A DNA stretch of 64,000 nt from Sphagnum compactum (lineage: Eukaryota > Bryophyta > Sphagnopsida > Sphagnales): positions 13,330,001 through 13,394,000 of the forward strand of contig OZ234501.1 of assembly GCA_965153455.1 (NCBI GenBank). The letters run 5' to 3'. The translations under genes were made by a program, and so were the position numbers. Each line of letters begins with the position of its first letter. Position 1 is the first letter of the stretch. The notes under the pieces are model-generated. The model saw only the letters and a program-made list of their open reading frames with translations. It was not told where the DNA came from and made no database searches. Below are positions 50,082 through 61,859 of the stretch, in pieces.

Positions 50082-52403
50082 CACTACAAAGAATTTTGTC
50101 CATTCCAACCCATGCATTTGTGACTTGTGTCCAAATCAACCATTTTTTTGACTATCCTCCATGGCACTTGGTAAGATCAACTTGTAGTCACATAAACAAT
50201 TATTAAATGGTTTGTAATTGCATATGCAACTTATACTTGCGATTAATGTTGATTTGAATGAAAATAAGACGACAAATACACTTATATCATCATCTATTTT
50301 TAGTGGCGTCCCAAAATAGATGAAAATGTAGTTGTTTTTGAGACTTTGAAGGTGGTTCATAGGCCATTGAATACCATGTGGTATCTTTTCAACTTGATTT
50401 GCGACTATAAATCCTAGTTGCAAATGCACATGTAATTAAATGTAAAATAAAGTTGGCTAATGACCTTGTTGGATTTAATGGTCTAATTTTTTCCCCTTTA
50501 TTTTTTTCAATGAAATAACCATTAAATGTGTAAAAGGTTTGGTGGGTTTGTGAAAATTTCAAAGGACCCATGGCAATAAATGGTAGAAATAAGGCTAGGT
50601 AGTAAGTAATATGTATGTGGCTAGGTAGTAGGTATTTTATCATGTTGATATGTTAAGGTGTTTTTTAATTAGTTAATTAATTACGTAGGCTAAGTAATAG
50701 GTAATAGATATTAGGTAGTATGTAAGTAGGTTAATTAGTAATAGGTACTTCATTGTGTTGAATGAAATAATATTATGTTGAATTGATTGATTAAACTAGG
50801 TAATTAATCAATTAGTAAGTTGTACGGTAGTAAGTAGTAGGCAATATGTATATGGGTTAAGTAGTAGGTATTTTATCATGTTGATATGTGATTTTTTTTG
50901 TTAATTAATTAATTAATTAGGCTTTGTAATTTATTTATTAAATAGGTTAGGGTTCAAATAGTAGGTGTAATTAATTAACTAGGTAGGCTATGCAATTAAT
51001 TTATTAAATAGGCAATAAGTAGGATAGGTAGTAGGTACTTTATCATGTTGATATGTGGTTTTTTTGAATTAATTACTTAACGAGGTTGGCAATGTAATTT
51101 ATTTATTGAATAGGTTAAGTAGTAGGAGTAATTTATGACCCATTTATAAACATTATATAGTGTATAAGTTATGTATCATACATTTCAATTACATTTTGTT
51201 GGTACAACTATGACATGTTATAAGCAAAATTTTATAATGTAATTTCTTAAATCAAATAGAGTTTGAAATGTGAAAAAAAAAACCAAATTTACATAAAATT
51301 ATATCATAATTTAAAGTTAAAAAAATTATATGTGTAAATGTAATAAAATTGATAGTTCCATAGAATCAGTTAATTATATGGCATTAATTAATATTTAGAA
51401 ACTATAATTGATTATCTAGATTAATAATTTACATTATAAATAATATGGCTAATATAATAGCTTTTATTATATTTTTATTAGATTTTTTTATGGTCCATTT
51501 ATAAATATTGTATGTGAATTAATTATATATCACACATTTCAATTAATTTTTATTAGTAAATATGATATAAAAAATAAATTTGAATATTATAATTTTTAGA
51601 TCCAAATGAAGGTTTAAGATATGAAAGATATAATTTGATTTATTATTATATTATCCATTTAAAAATCATGTGATTGAATTTATTTTTTCCATGGAATGGT
51701 TGTTGAAATTGTATTCAATAACGAAATTCAAATATTTTTGTTTTCAAATAAATTTACATTTTGAAGACAAAAAATATATATTGTGGTGATGGGATTATAA
51801 CAAATAATGATGATTGATCTGTAGTACAATGTCATTACAATATCATATTAATGATTGATTAACATTTCACTAACATTTAGTTTTGAACACATATTCAAGT
51901 GTTGTAAAAACACAAATACATGGAGAGGGCAAGTTTGTGACCTACGCCTATTAGGTGACCTTAGGTAGGCACAATAGGTGGCCTACTTAGTAACCTAAAT
52001 TAGTTTTTAAAACCTAGCCTATGTAATGACACATGTCAACATTCTACATGTTGAACTTAATGAAATTAAAAAAACATAAATATATACAAATATTTAAAAA
52101 AATCATATTTAAATAATAAATATTTAATAATTTTTAAAGTATAAATAATGTGATTACGTTATTTAGTCATAAAATCAGTTGCAAAATGATGATGCCACAT
52201 ATGTTGGTTTGGATGGATGAAAAATTCATGTAAGTTGCATCATTATGCAACTACCATTGCAACTTGTGCCATGTATTATCTTTTGCAACAAAAAATTTAT
52301 GTGATTTATTCAAGGCAAGTAGGCCTTGTAGCAAGTCGCATTTGGTAATTATGAAAAAATTAGTTGTTAATCTAATCATTTATCTATAGATTTTTTATAA
52401 TCA
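50082..52403. mobile_element. 2.3-kb insertion inside the left direct repeat
   Basis: The left repeat matches the right one up to about 50081 and resumes at about 52404. CAAAACA occurs at both junctions (50075-50081 and 52404-52410), a possible 7-bp target duplication. The insert is very AT-rich and non-coding. It contains a motif GTAGGTA(T/C)TTTATCATG-TTGATATG three times (about 50628, 50866, 51032) amid TTAATTAATTA and TAGGTAG blocks. It starts CACTACAAAG, like CACTA elements, but the other end does not mirror this, so the class is unknown. Confidence 0.55.
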
Positions 52404-52916
52404 CAAAACAACCAGCTAACTTCTATCCCAAAATTTTTGCTCTTTAATAACTTGGGCCTTCGTTATCACAACTTCCATGAATCACATCCAAGTGAATGAT
52501 AAAAGACAAGATATGGGTTGGTTGCCAACACTTAGACAAAGATAGACAATCCTTGGTCACATTGTGAACTTAAAAAAAAATAGGAGATATTTTTAGGCCA
52601 CATATGTAACCATTCCCCAATACTTTTGATTGTCTTTTAGTCATCACCCTTCAAGGTGTAGAATGGTACAATTGAAGATCCTTTCTAGGGCAATTGCAAA
52701 GTTGTTCATCTTTACCCTTGATCACATATATCTTTTTTCCTTCATCTTGATTAAACAATCCATTTTTGTTTCATCATTTCCATTCTTAAAAACATCTTGG
52801 CAAGAATCTCCACTAGATTAACTATTCTTAGGAGGGTAATCAAGAATTTGTACATCATCGTTGAGATTCATATGCTTTAACCTTAATTTAATCATTTTTG
52901 ATGTGTCAGAACCTTG

Positions 52917-54774
52917 CTAGGCTTTATCTTTGACCAGTTGTAGCATGTTAACCACATGTAGTGGGAGCATTTGAATATTGTTCCCAGGACCTAATTGTTT
53001 AAGTTGAATCATCCCTTTCTCCACATGAATGATAGTTCCTATTTTGATAAAAAAACCCAACCTTAATAATAAAATATAGCTATTGGTGTCAACGACCATG
53101 AATGTCATCTCCCCAACCTTTGCATGCATCTCGTTTATTCTCCTCAACATTTGGGTAATCACACTTGAAGCAATCTTGTATGATTTTGTACTAGTAACCA
53201 AGTGCATGATCCCTAATTCTCGGACAACACCAGCTATAATGATAGAAATGGTGGTTCTTGTACCAGATGCAAGCTCTTGTTGTGGTGGCTTTTGTTGATG
53301 CAAATGCTACAAATTTCCAATGTTTTTAAAATTCTAATCACATTAATTAACTTCAAATTTTCATCCCGTTTCCTTTTTGCAAGTTTCACCATGCTTTCAA
53401 AATATTTTAGTTCACTAGGGATAGAAATAATTGTCTCCATAGGAGACAATGAAATCTCGCCTTTGATGAAGTGTGTGAAATTTTTTTACCTAGAGGAGCC
53501 TTCCTTCATATCATCCATTGGTTCCAATTCTATAGCCTTGTCATTTGTTGCATCTGTTTCAATACTTGCATTTTGACATGCAATCTCTTCGGCATCCAAG
53601 CTCCAAAAAATGTCATGTTTAATCCCACATACTCTGTTCAATTGTTCCGATAGTTGCTTCATCATCATCTAGAACTCTAAGTAGTTCTTGGTTGCGGTCT
53701 TAACATCTTTCCCTTTCTTCCACCACCTAGCTTCGATATGATCCATTCCTAAACAATATCCACATCAAATGCCACAATTTTCTATCCTATGAGGGAGACC
53801 ACATTTACCACATTTGGGTTTTAATTCTCTAATTTTTGGACAAATCGTAGCAACATGTTCCATGGAATTTCATATTTGACATGTTGAAGAGTTGTTAGTT
53901 CTAATAAAACCTCTTCTATGATTTACAAAATCATTTTGTTTAAATTTTCTTATGAATGACTCATTAAAAGCACTGACACGTTTTTCTACTACCATTTCAC
54001 TCATCATTCCATCATCTTGTTCCTCCTTTAATGGCTCAAAAGGACTATTAAAACCCATTCCACTTCCAATGTTGCAATGAACAATTTTTTCCATATTCGC
54101 ATAGTCCCTCATCACACATAAATTTTTGATTTAAAGATGAAGTCGAAATAGAAACCTTTTCTTTTGCTCCACATCTTCCAACTTTCCCCTTACAAACAAC
54201 TTTTCCATCCTATCGTAATAGGCTTGGACCCATTGCTTGGGCTCTTGTTTAAATGAATCCAACTTAGTTCTGATTTCCTCTTTGTCCATTGTTCCATATT
54301 TTAACAATATGGTTCCTTCATGGTTTGCCAATTAGTAAGGGTAGTAGCTAGCTTTTTGAACCATTCCTTAGATTTATCCCTCAGATTGAGCCTGCCAATT
54401 TTGAATAACTCAGCTCATCAATACCTTTCATTTCAATTGCCATCTCGAATCTTTCAACCCAATCATGAATGTCTTCAAATTCCTTATCCCAAAACAACTC
54501 ATCCATGCCCTTAGGGCTTGTCATCTCAAGGCACCTTTTGAAAATCTAAAAATTAAAATTCTACCTCTATTGCATATAACTTGATGAAAGGAAAATCCCT
54601 TTTGATCCAAACCCATAGCAAAATCAATGATTTCCTTATCATATCCAACCTCCAACTTGACATTTTGTACACTATCCCAAAATGATCAACCTTGATGACT
54701 CTATCCCTTTCGTTAAAACATCTTTTCCATACCGAATATATAGAAACTAATGCAATGTTGTTTTGTAATTGCAA
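52917..54774 (-). pseudogene. Ty3/Gypsy-like gag and protease remnant
   Basis: Minus-strand translation gives, from right to left, a gag core (SPKGMDELFWDKEFEDIHDW, RFEMAIEMKGIDE, then EWFKKLATTL-like and SFKQEPKQWVQAYYDRMEKL), then two CCHC zinc knuckles near 53,870-53,770 (the first with its second Cys codon now a stop; the second of form CX2CX3HX4C), then a protease-like region with VVDTNSYILLLRLGFFIKIG (53303-52917). Frames shift at several points and stops interrupt gag, so no functional protein is made. The protease ends close to the left repeat, leaving no room for pol. Confidence 0.75.
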
Positions 54775-55389
54775 TTATTGGAATCCATATTTTTCCTAAT
54801 CTAGGGGTAGGTTTTTCATTTTCAAAACTATGGATTTAAAAATACAAAATGGAGGAGAGGGATCAAGAAAATTATCTTGATTGGAGTTGCTCCCAACTTG
54901 ACCATGCATTGCTATCCTTAGTAGGACTCATCATAGAACTTCAAAAATTAGTCTTTTTTCAATATAATGCAACATCTTAGTTTGGATCATTATCAATGTA
55001 AGATACAACTAACAATTGTTATAATTCATAATGCATCTTCTTTTCATGCTTGAAGTTCCATAACCATTCTCCCTCAAGATTCCTTCCCAATTTCCAAACT
55101 AAAGCCTTAGATTTAATGCTTGAATGTTCAACTCGGACCATTCTATTTCTGATAGCAAACAATTTATCTACTCCTAGAAAGAAAAATCTCACTTTGTCAA
55201 ATCTGGGGAATGGAAAATGAACAATCCTAATATATATTTCATTTTTATACTAATTTTTTTTCACAAGATCATTCCTCCTTTGGTCCGTAACCATACCATT
55301 GGCATTTTAAATTATCTAAAGACATCAACACCCAACATAGTTCAAAGTTTGAATAATTAGCCGTAATTCCCTACAAAAAACTAATTTGA

Positions 55390-55805
55390 TACCAAAAAGA
55401 AGGGCATAACACAATCACTCATTACAACACATAATTTTTTCCATGAGCACATATGCATAGGAATGTTATGTAGAAGTTACAATGTTGAAATTGTTCAATG
55501 TAAAATAATCATTCTACAATTTGCAAGTAGGCAAACTATAGACTTTGACCTAAGGACATTAGATGGATCAAATCCCTTTGGATCTCCTTTCAATTGGGCT
55601 ATCATGATTTTCTTATTTAGCAATCAACACCAAAAATTAATGAACCATCCATAGATAACCCCCTTTCCTACCTCCATTACATCCCAAGCAAAAAGGATAT
55701 TTTGTCTCTCCTAATAACCACAACCAAGAGGACACTAATGAACACAAGTTTCAAACAATTGGAACCCTCAAAATTGATCTAAATTGGCACCCCAAAATTT
55801 CCCAA
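55390..55805 (-). repeat. Retroelement leader sequence with a second copy at 61.86 kb
   Basis: Read on the minus strand this matches 61860-62312 on the plus strand over most of its length: GGTTGTGGTTA, AAAATATCCTT, TTGCTTGGGATGTAATGGAGG, GATCATGATAGCCCAATTG-like and CTATGCATATGTGCTCATGG-like phrases occur in the same order. It lies between gag and the right direct repeat of the retroelement. Confidence 0.75.
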
Positions 55806-56350
55806 ATAACCCAAGGAGTATGCCCAGAGCTCCCATAACTAGGTACTTGATCCCCTGTTGCTTCACAGAAACACCATTGTCGACATAATGGGATCAACAA
55901 GACTTAAACAATGTTTGTCACAAATAGATTAGCCCTTTCTTGATCCTCTAGAACCGTCGTCATCTCCATCAATGTCTTTAAACCTTCTAAATCCATCCAC
56001 CCAGCATGGCATCTTCTAGGTAGCGGAAATTAAAAATTCTAATGCATGATGAGCACAAAAAATGAACACACCAAGGCATTCTTCCCTTCAATGTGCAAAA
56101 GCCAAGAAATCAAAACACTCAAAACGACACTTCTATGATTTCAAGCCTTCGGGGCTCCAATAAAAAGTTAGGAAAATTAATATTTAGTTTCTCAATGTCT
56201 CATTTCTTAAATGCCCAATCTCCACCGATCCAGCTCCAACTCCAAGGTCTTTGCAACCACACACACACCAAAACAAAACAAGCCAACCAATTAACTTCTA
56301 TTCGAAAAGTTTTGCTCCTTAATAACTTGCGCCTTCATTATCATAGCTTC

Positions 56351-56506
56351 CACGAATTACATCCCACTCAAGTGAATGATAAATGACAAGATAAAAGTTG
56401 ATCACGAATTACATCCCACTCAAGTGAATGATAAATGACAAAATACAAGTTGATCACGAATTACATCCCACTCAAGTGAATGATAAATGACAAGATACAA
56501 GTTGAT
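56351..56506. repeat. 52-bp tandem repeat, three near-identical copies
   Basis: Units starting CACGAATTACATCCCACTCA begin at 56351, 56403 and 56455, exactly 52 bp apart, and differ at only two or three positions. They lie within the right direct repeat of the retroelement. The left repeat has a single diverged copy here, so the amplification is specific to the right copy and recent. Confidence 0.95.
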
Positions 56507-56586
56507 TGTTGACACTTAGACAAAGATAAACAATCCCTATTCACATTGTGAACCTTGAGAAACAATAGGAAATGTTTTTGGGCCAC

Positions 56587-57299
56587 GATTTCACTGAGGT
56601 GGGTTCATAGTGTTTAGACATATGGTTGAAGAGTTATTCAATTTTGAACATTTCTTTCATTGAAAATTCAATAAAATCCAAATTAAAAGGTTTAGGGAAA
56701 TTGGGGTGTGTTTTAGATTTTGTGAGAAAGTCGTGAATAATGAGTAGGGTTTAACAAAGGCAATTTTGTAAATTTTAAACCAAAAGTATGGAAGATATTG
56801 AATTTTGAATATTTTTTGTCATTAGAAATTCAACTAAATTACAAAGACTGGTTTTGGAAGAAGGAAAATTAAATTGTGTTTCAAGTATGTTCACACTTGA
56901 GCCAATTTTTTTGAGACTACTTATGTTCTTAACACCATAATCATGACAAATGAAATTGATGACCAAAATTTTCAACATTTTTTACATCCCATTTTTTTTT
57001 CAATTGAATTTGAAATCAATTCAGTTGAATCTAAATTCAACTAAATTTAAATTGAATTTTGTTGAACTGAAATTCAATTCAATTCAATTCAATTCAATAG
57101 TTTTTCAATTCAATTTAATTGAATCTTACCTCAATTGAATTTGGATTGGAATTAATTAAATTTTTAATTGAGATTTGAATTGAAGTTGGAATTCAATTCA
57201 ATTCAAGTCAAGCATGCAATGTCTTTCCGTATTTTCATCCGAATGAAACTTGGTTTCATTTTACTTTCATCCTGGACTAGGTAACCCACTAGAGGTCAT
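56587..57299. repeat. Gene-free DNA with a (TTCAA)n-type satellite tract
   Basis: 56.6-56.9 kb contains two diverged ~160-bp copies sharing GAAATTCAA-TAAA and AAATTGNGGTGTG, related to 245-330. 57000-57210 is a degenerate TTCAA/TTGAA pentanucleotide tract, with the cleanest run (ATTCA)5 near 57075-57100. No coding potential. Confidence 0.75.
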
Positions 57300-57700
57300 C
57301 AATTACAAAAATAACCCATTTTGGTTTAAAATTTATTAAAAAAAAAAAAAAAAAAAAACTCCTGAGGAACCAACAAAACTTGCAAAGGAAGGAAAATTAG
57401 AAACTTTGGTGTTTTTGCACAAACCCATTTTGGAAAAAATACAAAAAAAATAAATCAGCAACAAAATTACAAAGGAAACACAGAAACTTTGGAGTTTTTG
57501 TGCAAACCCATTTTGGTTTTAAATTTTTAAAAAAACATTTAAAATTTTTTAAAAAAAAAAAAACTCCTGAGGAACAAAAAAGGAAAAATAGAAACTTTGG
57601 AGTTTGTGTGCAAACCCATTTTGGAATAAAATAAAATAAAATAAAATAAACTTCTGAGTAACAAAAAAGAGAATTGCAAAGGAAGAAAAAATAGAAACAA
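57300..57700. repeat. 85-110 bp tandem repeat
   Basis: The phrase GAAACTTTGG-GTTTTTGTGCAAACCC-ATTTTGG recurs at about 57400, 57483 and 57593, with flanking ACTCCTGAGGAAC (57358, 57563) and a partial unit from about 57640. Units are separated by poly(A) and (AAAAT)n of variable length. Non-coding. Confidence 0.8.
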
Positions 57701-58963
57701 CTTTGGCACTGTCTGTTTGCATTGCTGCATGCCCCCCGTTCCCATGCATGTCTCCACAGGCTGCGCTTTTCTTCTCATGACTCTTTGTTTGTTGCCACTG
57801 CAGCAGGAGGAGGAGGAGGACTAGGACTAGGAGGAGGAGGAGGAGGAGTTGGAGGAGGACGATCTGCAGCTGGCCGCTGCAACAACACCAGCAGTTATAT
57901 ACAAGTGCACTGTACAAAACTCCTGCAACACTCCTTGTTCTTGCTTGCTTTCGTCCTTTTGAACTTTGTGTTTTTTTTTTGTCTCTTGCTTTGTCTATGG
58001 TTTTCTTGATCCCGCTTTGCTCCGCTGAATCCAGCTTGCAGTAGAGACAAAACATCCATCTTAAAAAATATGATCTCTGGTACTAAACTAGTGGATGTCT
58101 AGAGCTTTGAAAGATCAATATTCACGCCTGGCACATAGGCATAATGATTTCTAAAGCCGATCATCCGACCGGTGTTTTTTTGTTGCAGAGTTATTCTAAA
58201 GCGAGATCTCGTGTTTGTTTGTTTGCAGACTGACTGATGATCTGATGCTGTGTGCATGTGCCATCATCAGTAGTGGAAACTAACTTTGTTCACACGTACC
58301 GGGGGGTGGAGGAGGGGAGAACATTTCAATTACACTAATTTGTTGATTCGAGTCTTCTTCCAGACTCTGACAGGGCCGTGCAAGCAGCCGCATGAACGTT
58401 GGTGCGCCTTTGCTGCATGTCTGCAATAGAGAATTTGGAAGTTGTTTTACAAGTAGCTAGGTAATGTCCTACTTGCATGCACCTTGCTGGTTTTGCTAGA
58501 ACTAGATATGTTATGAGAAGTGCCGTTGCTGCTTGCATAGAATGTTAAGAACAGCTTGCAGATTTCTTTCTCTTTCTTTTGCTACATTAAAGATCAGCTT
58601 TGGACAATGTTTTCTTGGAGTTCTTGAACAAGAAGATCTGGTGTCTTGAAGGCTTCCAGTCCTGAAACATTTGCAAAGCTCTGTGATAGACTTTTGGGTG
58701 TCGATTCTTCTTTGTCAAGGACACAAAGAATGATCCCTGGCAATTGTCCCACGTACTTGCATGTTGTAACATCGCGCGGAACCTTGTGATTTTGTTCTTG
58801 CAGCAGCAAGCCTGGCGCATGCGGCTGGACATATAATCATTTACAGTGATATTTGAACCGGCCAGTCTAGTATCGAGCTCTGAGCTTCAAGAAACAGTCC
58901 GGATCAAGAACAAGATCCAAGACTGAGTCGAAGAAGTTGCAGCGCGACCTGCAAAGATTGAAC
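57701..58963 (+). promoter_or_regulatory. AWPM-19 upstream region
   Basis: Presumed promoter and leader. Contains a GGA-rich tract (57806-57852) followed by less AT-rich sequence. No other gene is recognised and no specific regulatory element could be assigned. Confidence 0.35.
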
Positions 58964-60752
58964 ATGGCACTGGGACTCGGAAGGAGCCTCACCCTGCCTC
59001 TGCTGGTACTCAACTTCTGTCTGTACCTCATCGCTGCTTGTCTGGCTGGCTGGGCCCTTAACCACAACATCGACCATTCCGTCGGCAGCAGCTACTATGT
59101 TGGTAGGATACACCGCACATGCAGATCCCGCATCCTCACAAGAATTCATGTTATATCTGCTTTGCAGAAGTTTTCTTAGCAGATATAGCGATCTCGAAAC
59201 CAAGAAGAAACCTGAGAGAGAGAGAGAGAGAGAGAGAGATCATGTTGTTGGCGGGAAACCAAAGAACTTATATCTTGAGCATGTTGATGATGCAGTAACA
59301 CCAGCAATGTTGTCAGGGCCGTGATCTTTGTTATGTACCTATGTGGGAAGAACAAACAAGGGTTCAAAGCTTGTGCAGCTCTTGATTAGAGCATGATTTG
59401 AAACCCTGAGCTGCTGCTGCATGCATGTGTTATTGCAGGTAATAGAGCGACCAATTTTTACCTGCCTTTGGTGCTGGTGGCGTGCATGGTGGGGCTGGCA
59501 TCCTGTTTTGCGGGAATCCATCATCTCCGTGTGTGGCGCAGCGAGAGCTTGGCAGGCGCAGGCACTGCAGCCTTGATTGCATGGCTGCTCACTCTCCTTG
59601 CTCTCGGGTAGTACCTAATATCTAGGGTTGCAGCACCAGTTGTCATGAGTCTCTATTACGATTTTGTGAAATCATTGTAACTATTGTTCTCGAATCCTTC
59701 TACAAGAAAGGAGAAGATGCAATAGAGAATCGTGTCTCCTCATCAACGATGTTCTAAGTTGTCCAACCCAGCAGTGGATCTGCAAGAAGCTGCTGCAGAG
59801 TACACTTCTTATGTTCAAATTGGAATGCAGTTTGTATATACCAAAGGATTGTGATGTGATTTGATTTGATTTTCTCCTGCCTGTTTATGCAGATTGGCTT
59901 GCAAGGAAATTCACATTGATCATCATCGCTCAATAAAACTGGTAGGTTTATTATATATCTTGATGAAACCTGTTTCTACAGTGCCCCTATTGCTGGACAT
60001 GCATTCATTCTTCTTCGTTGTACATGGCTTGTGACCTGTATGCTAAAAGATGTTCAGCCTGAGATTACTCAAGGTTGTCAATGATATTGATTTCTAGGTC
60101 ACAATGCAATGAATCTCAATGTGTAGCTATCTATTTAAGTGTTTCCTATATTTTTCTAAAGTTTGATCTCGGTTCAATAACATGAAGGTGTGACATTCTT
60201 AGTGATATCACCCAAGAGATACTTTTGCCCTTGTAAAATTATGGGTGACGCTAATTATGAACTTGAGTGACTCTTTAGAATTGGAAGTAACATCAGAGTG
60301 ACCTACATTGCTCAGAAACCACTGATTAAGTTTTTGAGAAATTGGGCCATATCCTGCATGGAAACTCAATGTCAGGCAATCTTTAGATGAGTGGTATTGT
60401 AGTGAACTCTGGCTGTAGCAGATTTGACAATGATGATAAAACTGCCAAAACCATATACCCATGAGGTTGCAGTGAACTGTCAGTACAAAGGATGTGCAGC
60501 TGATTGGGGGCTGATTCAAGCTTACGGTTGGTAATTCCTGGGTATTTTTGGATGGTTCAGAGAGTGCTGGAGGCTTTCACAATCATATTGGCGTTCACCC
60601 AGCTCCTTTACTTGTTGTCACTGCATGCTGGCCTCCTATTTGACAGGTATGGACCTCCCACCAGCAGGGGTGCCACGGGCACAGGCACTGGTTCAGAATT
60701 TGGTGAGAAGCACCAGCATGGAACACCTGCAGCAGCTGCAGCAGGTGTGTAA
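58964..60752 (+). CDS. AWPM-19 / PM19-like membrane protein (4 exons, 182 aa)
   Basis: Small plant plasma-membrane protein of the AWPM-19 family; members are induced by abscisic acid and drought, and rice OsPM1 is reported to import ABA. Exons 58964-59102, 59439-59607, 59893-59941 and 60561-60752, phases 1, 2, 0; GT-AG. Four hydrophobic segments are seen, about 9-30, 54-74, 89-105 and 122-146, the family topology. Family features include AGWALNHNID after helix 1, ASCFAGIHHLRVW after helix 2, LGLACKEIHI at the exon 2-3 junction, and RVLEAFTIILAFTQLLYLLS. Without splicing, exon 2 would end at an immediate stop, which makes the third 49-bp exon easy to miss. The hydrophilic tail (about 150-182) is rich in Gly, Thr and Ala. 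Confidence 0.9.
59214..59240. repeat. (GA)n microsatellite in AWPM-19 intron 1
   Basis: About thirteen GA dinucleotides in the first intron of the AWPM-19-like gene. Confidence 0.9.
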
Positions 60753-61859
60753 ACAAGGCAACATACCATCTGCTCCAATCAGACGTTTACAGGTTGTGGA
60801 GTTTTTTAATGGGTCTTGGAAGTTGCAACTAGCTAAATCATGTGCAGGGATTCAAGCAAATTTGCAACTTTTTTGATCTTCAAACTTCTTTTGCTTGTTG
60901 GGCATCTTCTAAATTTCAGCTTCAACATGGATCTAGTTGATGGATGGTCACAACATTGATGGTTTTTCTCTTTTTTCCCGATGTAGTACATACTAACACA
61001 TAATATAAACTCATGGGATTAGACTTGGGTCGTTGTGTCAATGCTGCATTTAAGGGTCCAGTTCAAGGTACAAAATTTGTGAAGCACGCTGTTCAGAAAA
61101 AGACTGTTTTGTGGATGTCAAATGTTTCTCTGCTAAAGTTGTGAGGCAAACTTTGGTGTACAGACAGACTACCAGAAGTGAAGTGCACCTGTGAGGCTCG
61201 TTAAATTTCCATCACTGCTTTTCACATTATTAGCTGTGGACTACAAAGCTTGCAAACAGTTTGTAAATTCTGGAGATGTGATTTTCCCATGTTGGTTAAA
61301 TGTGCATATCTAATTCTGACAGTAATTATTCCAGCTGCAACACTCACAATCAACTTTTTTGTCTAGTTGACTCTTGCTCCAAAAAGGCAGGTTTGTTCAA
61401 GACCATGGCTGACATCATGGAAAGAGATCTATATTATCGGATCATCACTCTGCAAATTTTCCAGAATTATAATTGGACAAGAACTCTTTATTGAATCAGA
61501 GATGTGGAGTGCTGATTCTCACAAGATCTTCATGTACATGATTGTTTGAACAACATTTATTATATATCAGCATCCTGGTAAGCTGCATCAAACCTTTGGC
61601 ATTTTGAAGTACCTGACGGGAAATGTAGGAACATTTTTCTCTTCATGGGGTGTAGAAATTGTACCCATGCCCTGGAAAAGTGCAATTCATCCTATAATTT
61701 AAACAGACAAATCAGTCTTAAAACATCTAGAGTTTCCAATTTTGAGACACACTGTCTCTGTGTGCGTGTGTGCATGTGTATGTGTATATGTACATATACA
61801 TGACCAAAGACTAATCATGAACTAAAACAATAGAGAAAGTTAAAAGGGAGACAACACAA
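60753..61859. other. AWPM-19 downstream region
   Basis: 3' UTR and intergenic DNA. A TG/TATG-rich simple repeat lies at about 61755-61800. No gene recognised. Confidence 0.45.

Larger units (their letters stand above)
49808..56586 (-). mobile_element. Degenerate LTR-type retroelement, gag-protease only
   Basis: Two ~0.5-0.6 kb direct repeats, 55993-56586 (right) and 49808-50081 plus 52404-52602 (left, split), flank gag and protease remnants on the minus strand (54774-52917). Minus-strand order is right repeat, ~1.2 kb leader, gag, zinc knuckles, protease, left repeat, as in a Ty3-like element. Read on the minus strand the left repeat begins TGTGGCC and the right CGTGGCC, consistent with an LTR TG start. 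The far ends are less clear. No reverse transcriptase, RNase H or integrase is present between protease and left repeat. A degenerate primer-site candidate, related to TGGTATCAGAGC, lies near 55818-55838 but does not abut the visible repeat edge. Confidence 0.6.

Noticed and set aside
50082-50092. CACTACAAAG as a CACTA transposon end
   Set aside because: The opposite end of the insert does not carry the complementary TAGTG terminus, and the junction repeat is 7 bp, not 3 bp. Only the coincidence is recorded.
57549-58055. 168-codon minus-strand frame with Leu/Val runs
   Set aside because: Produced by the GGA/TCC simple repeat and poly(A) tracts; no domain.
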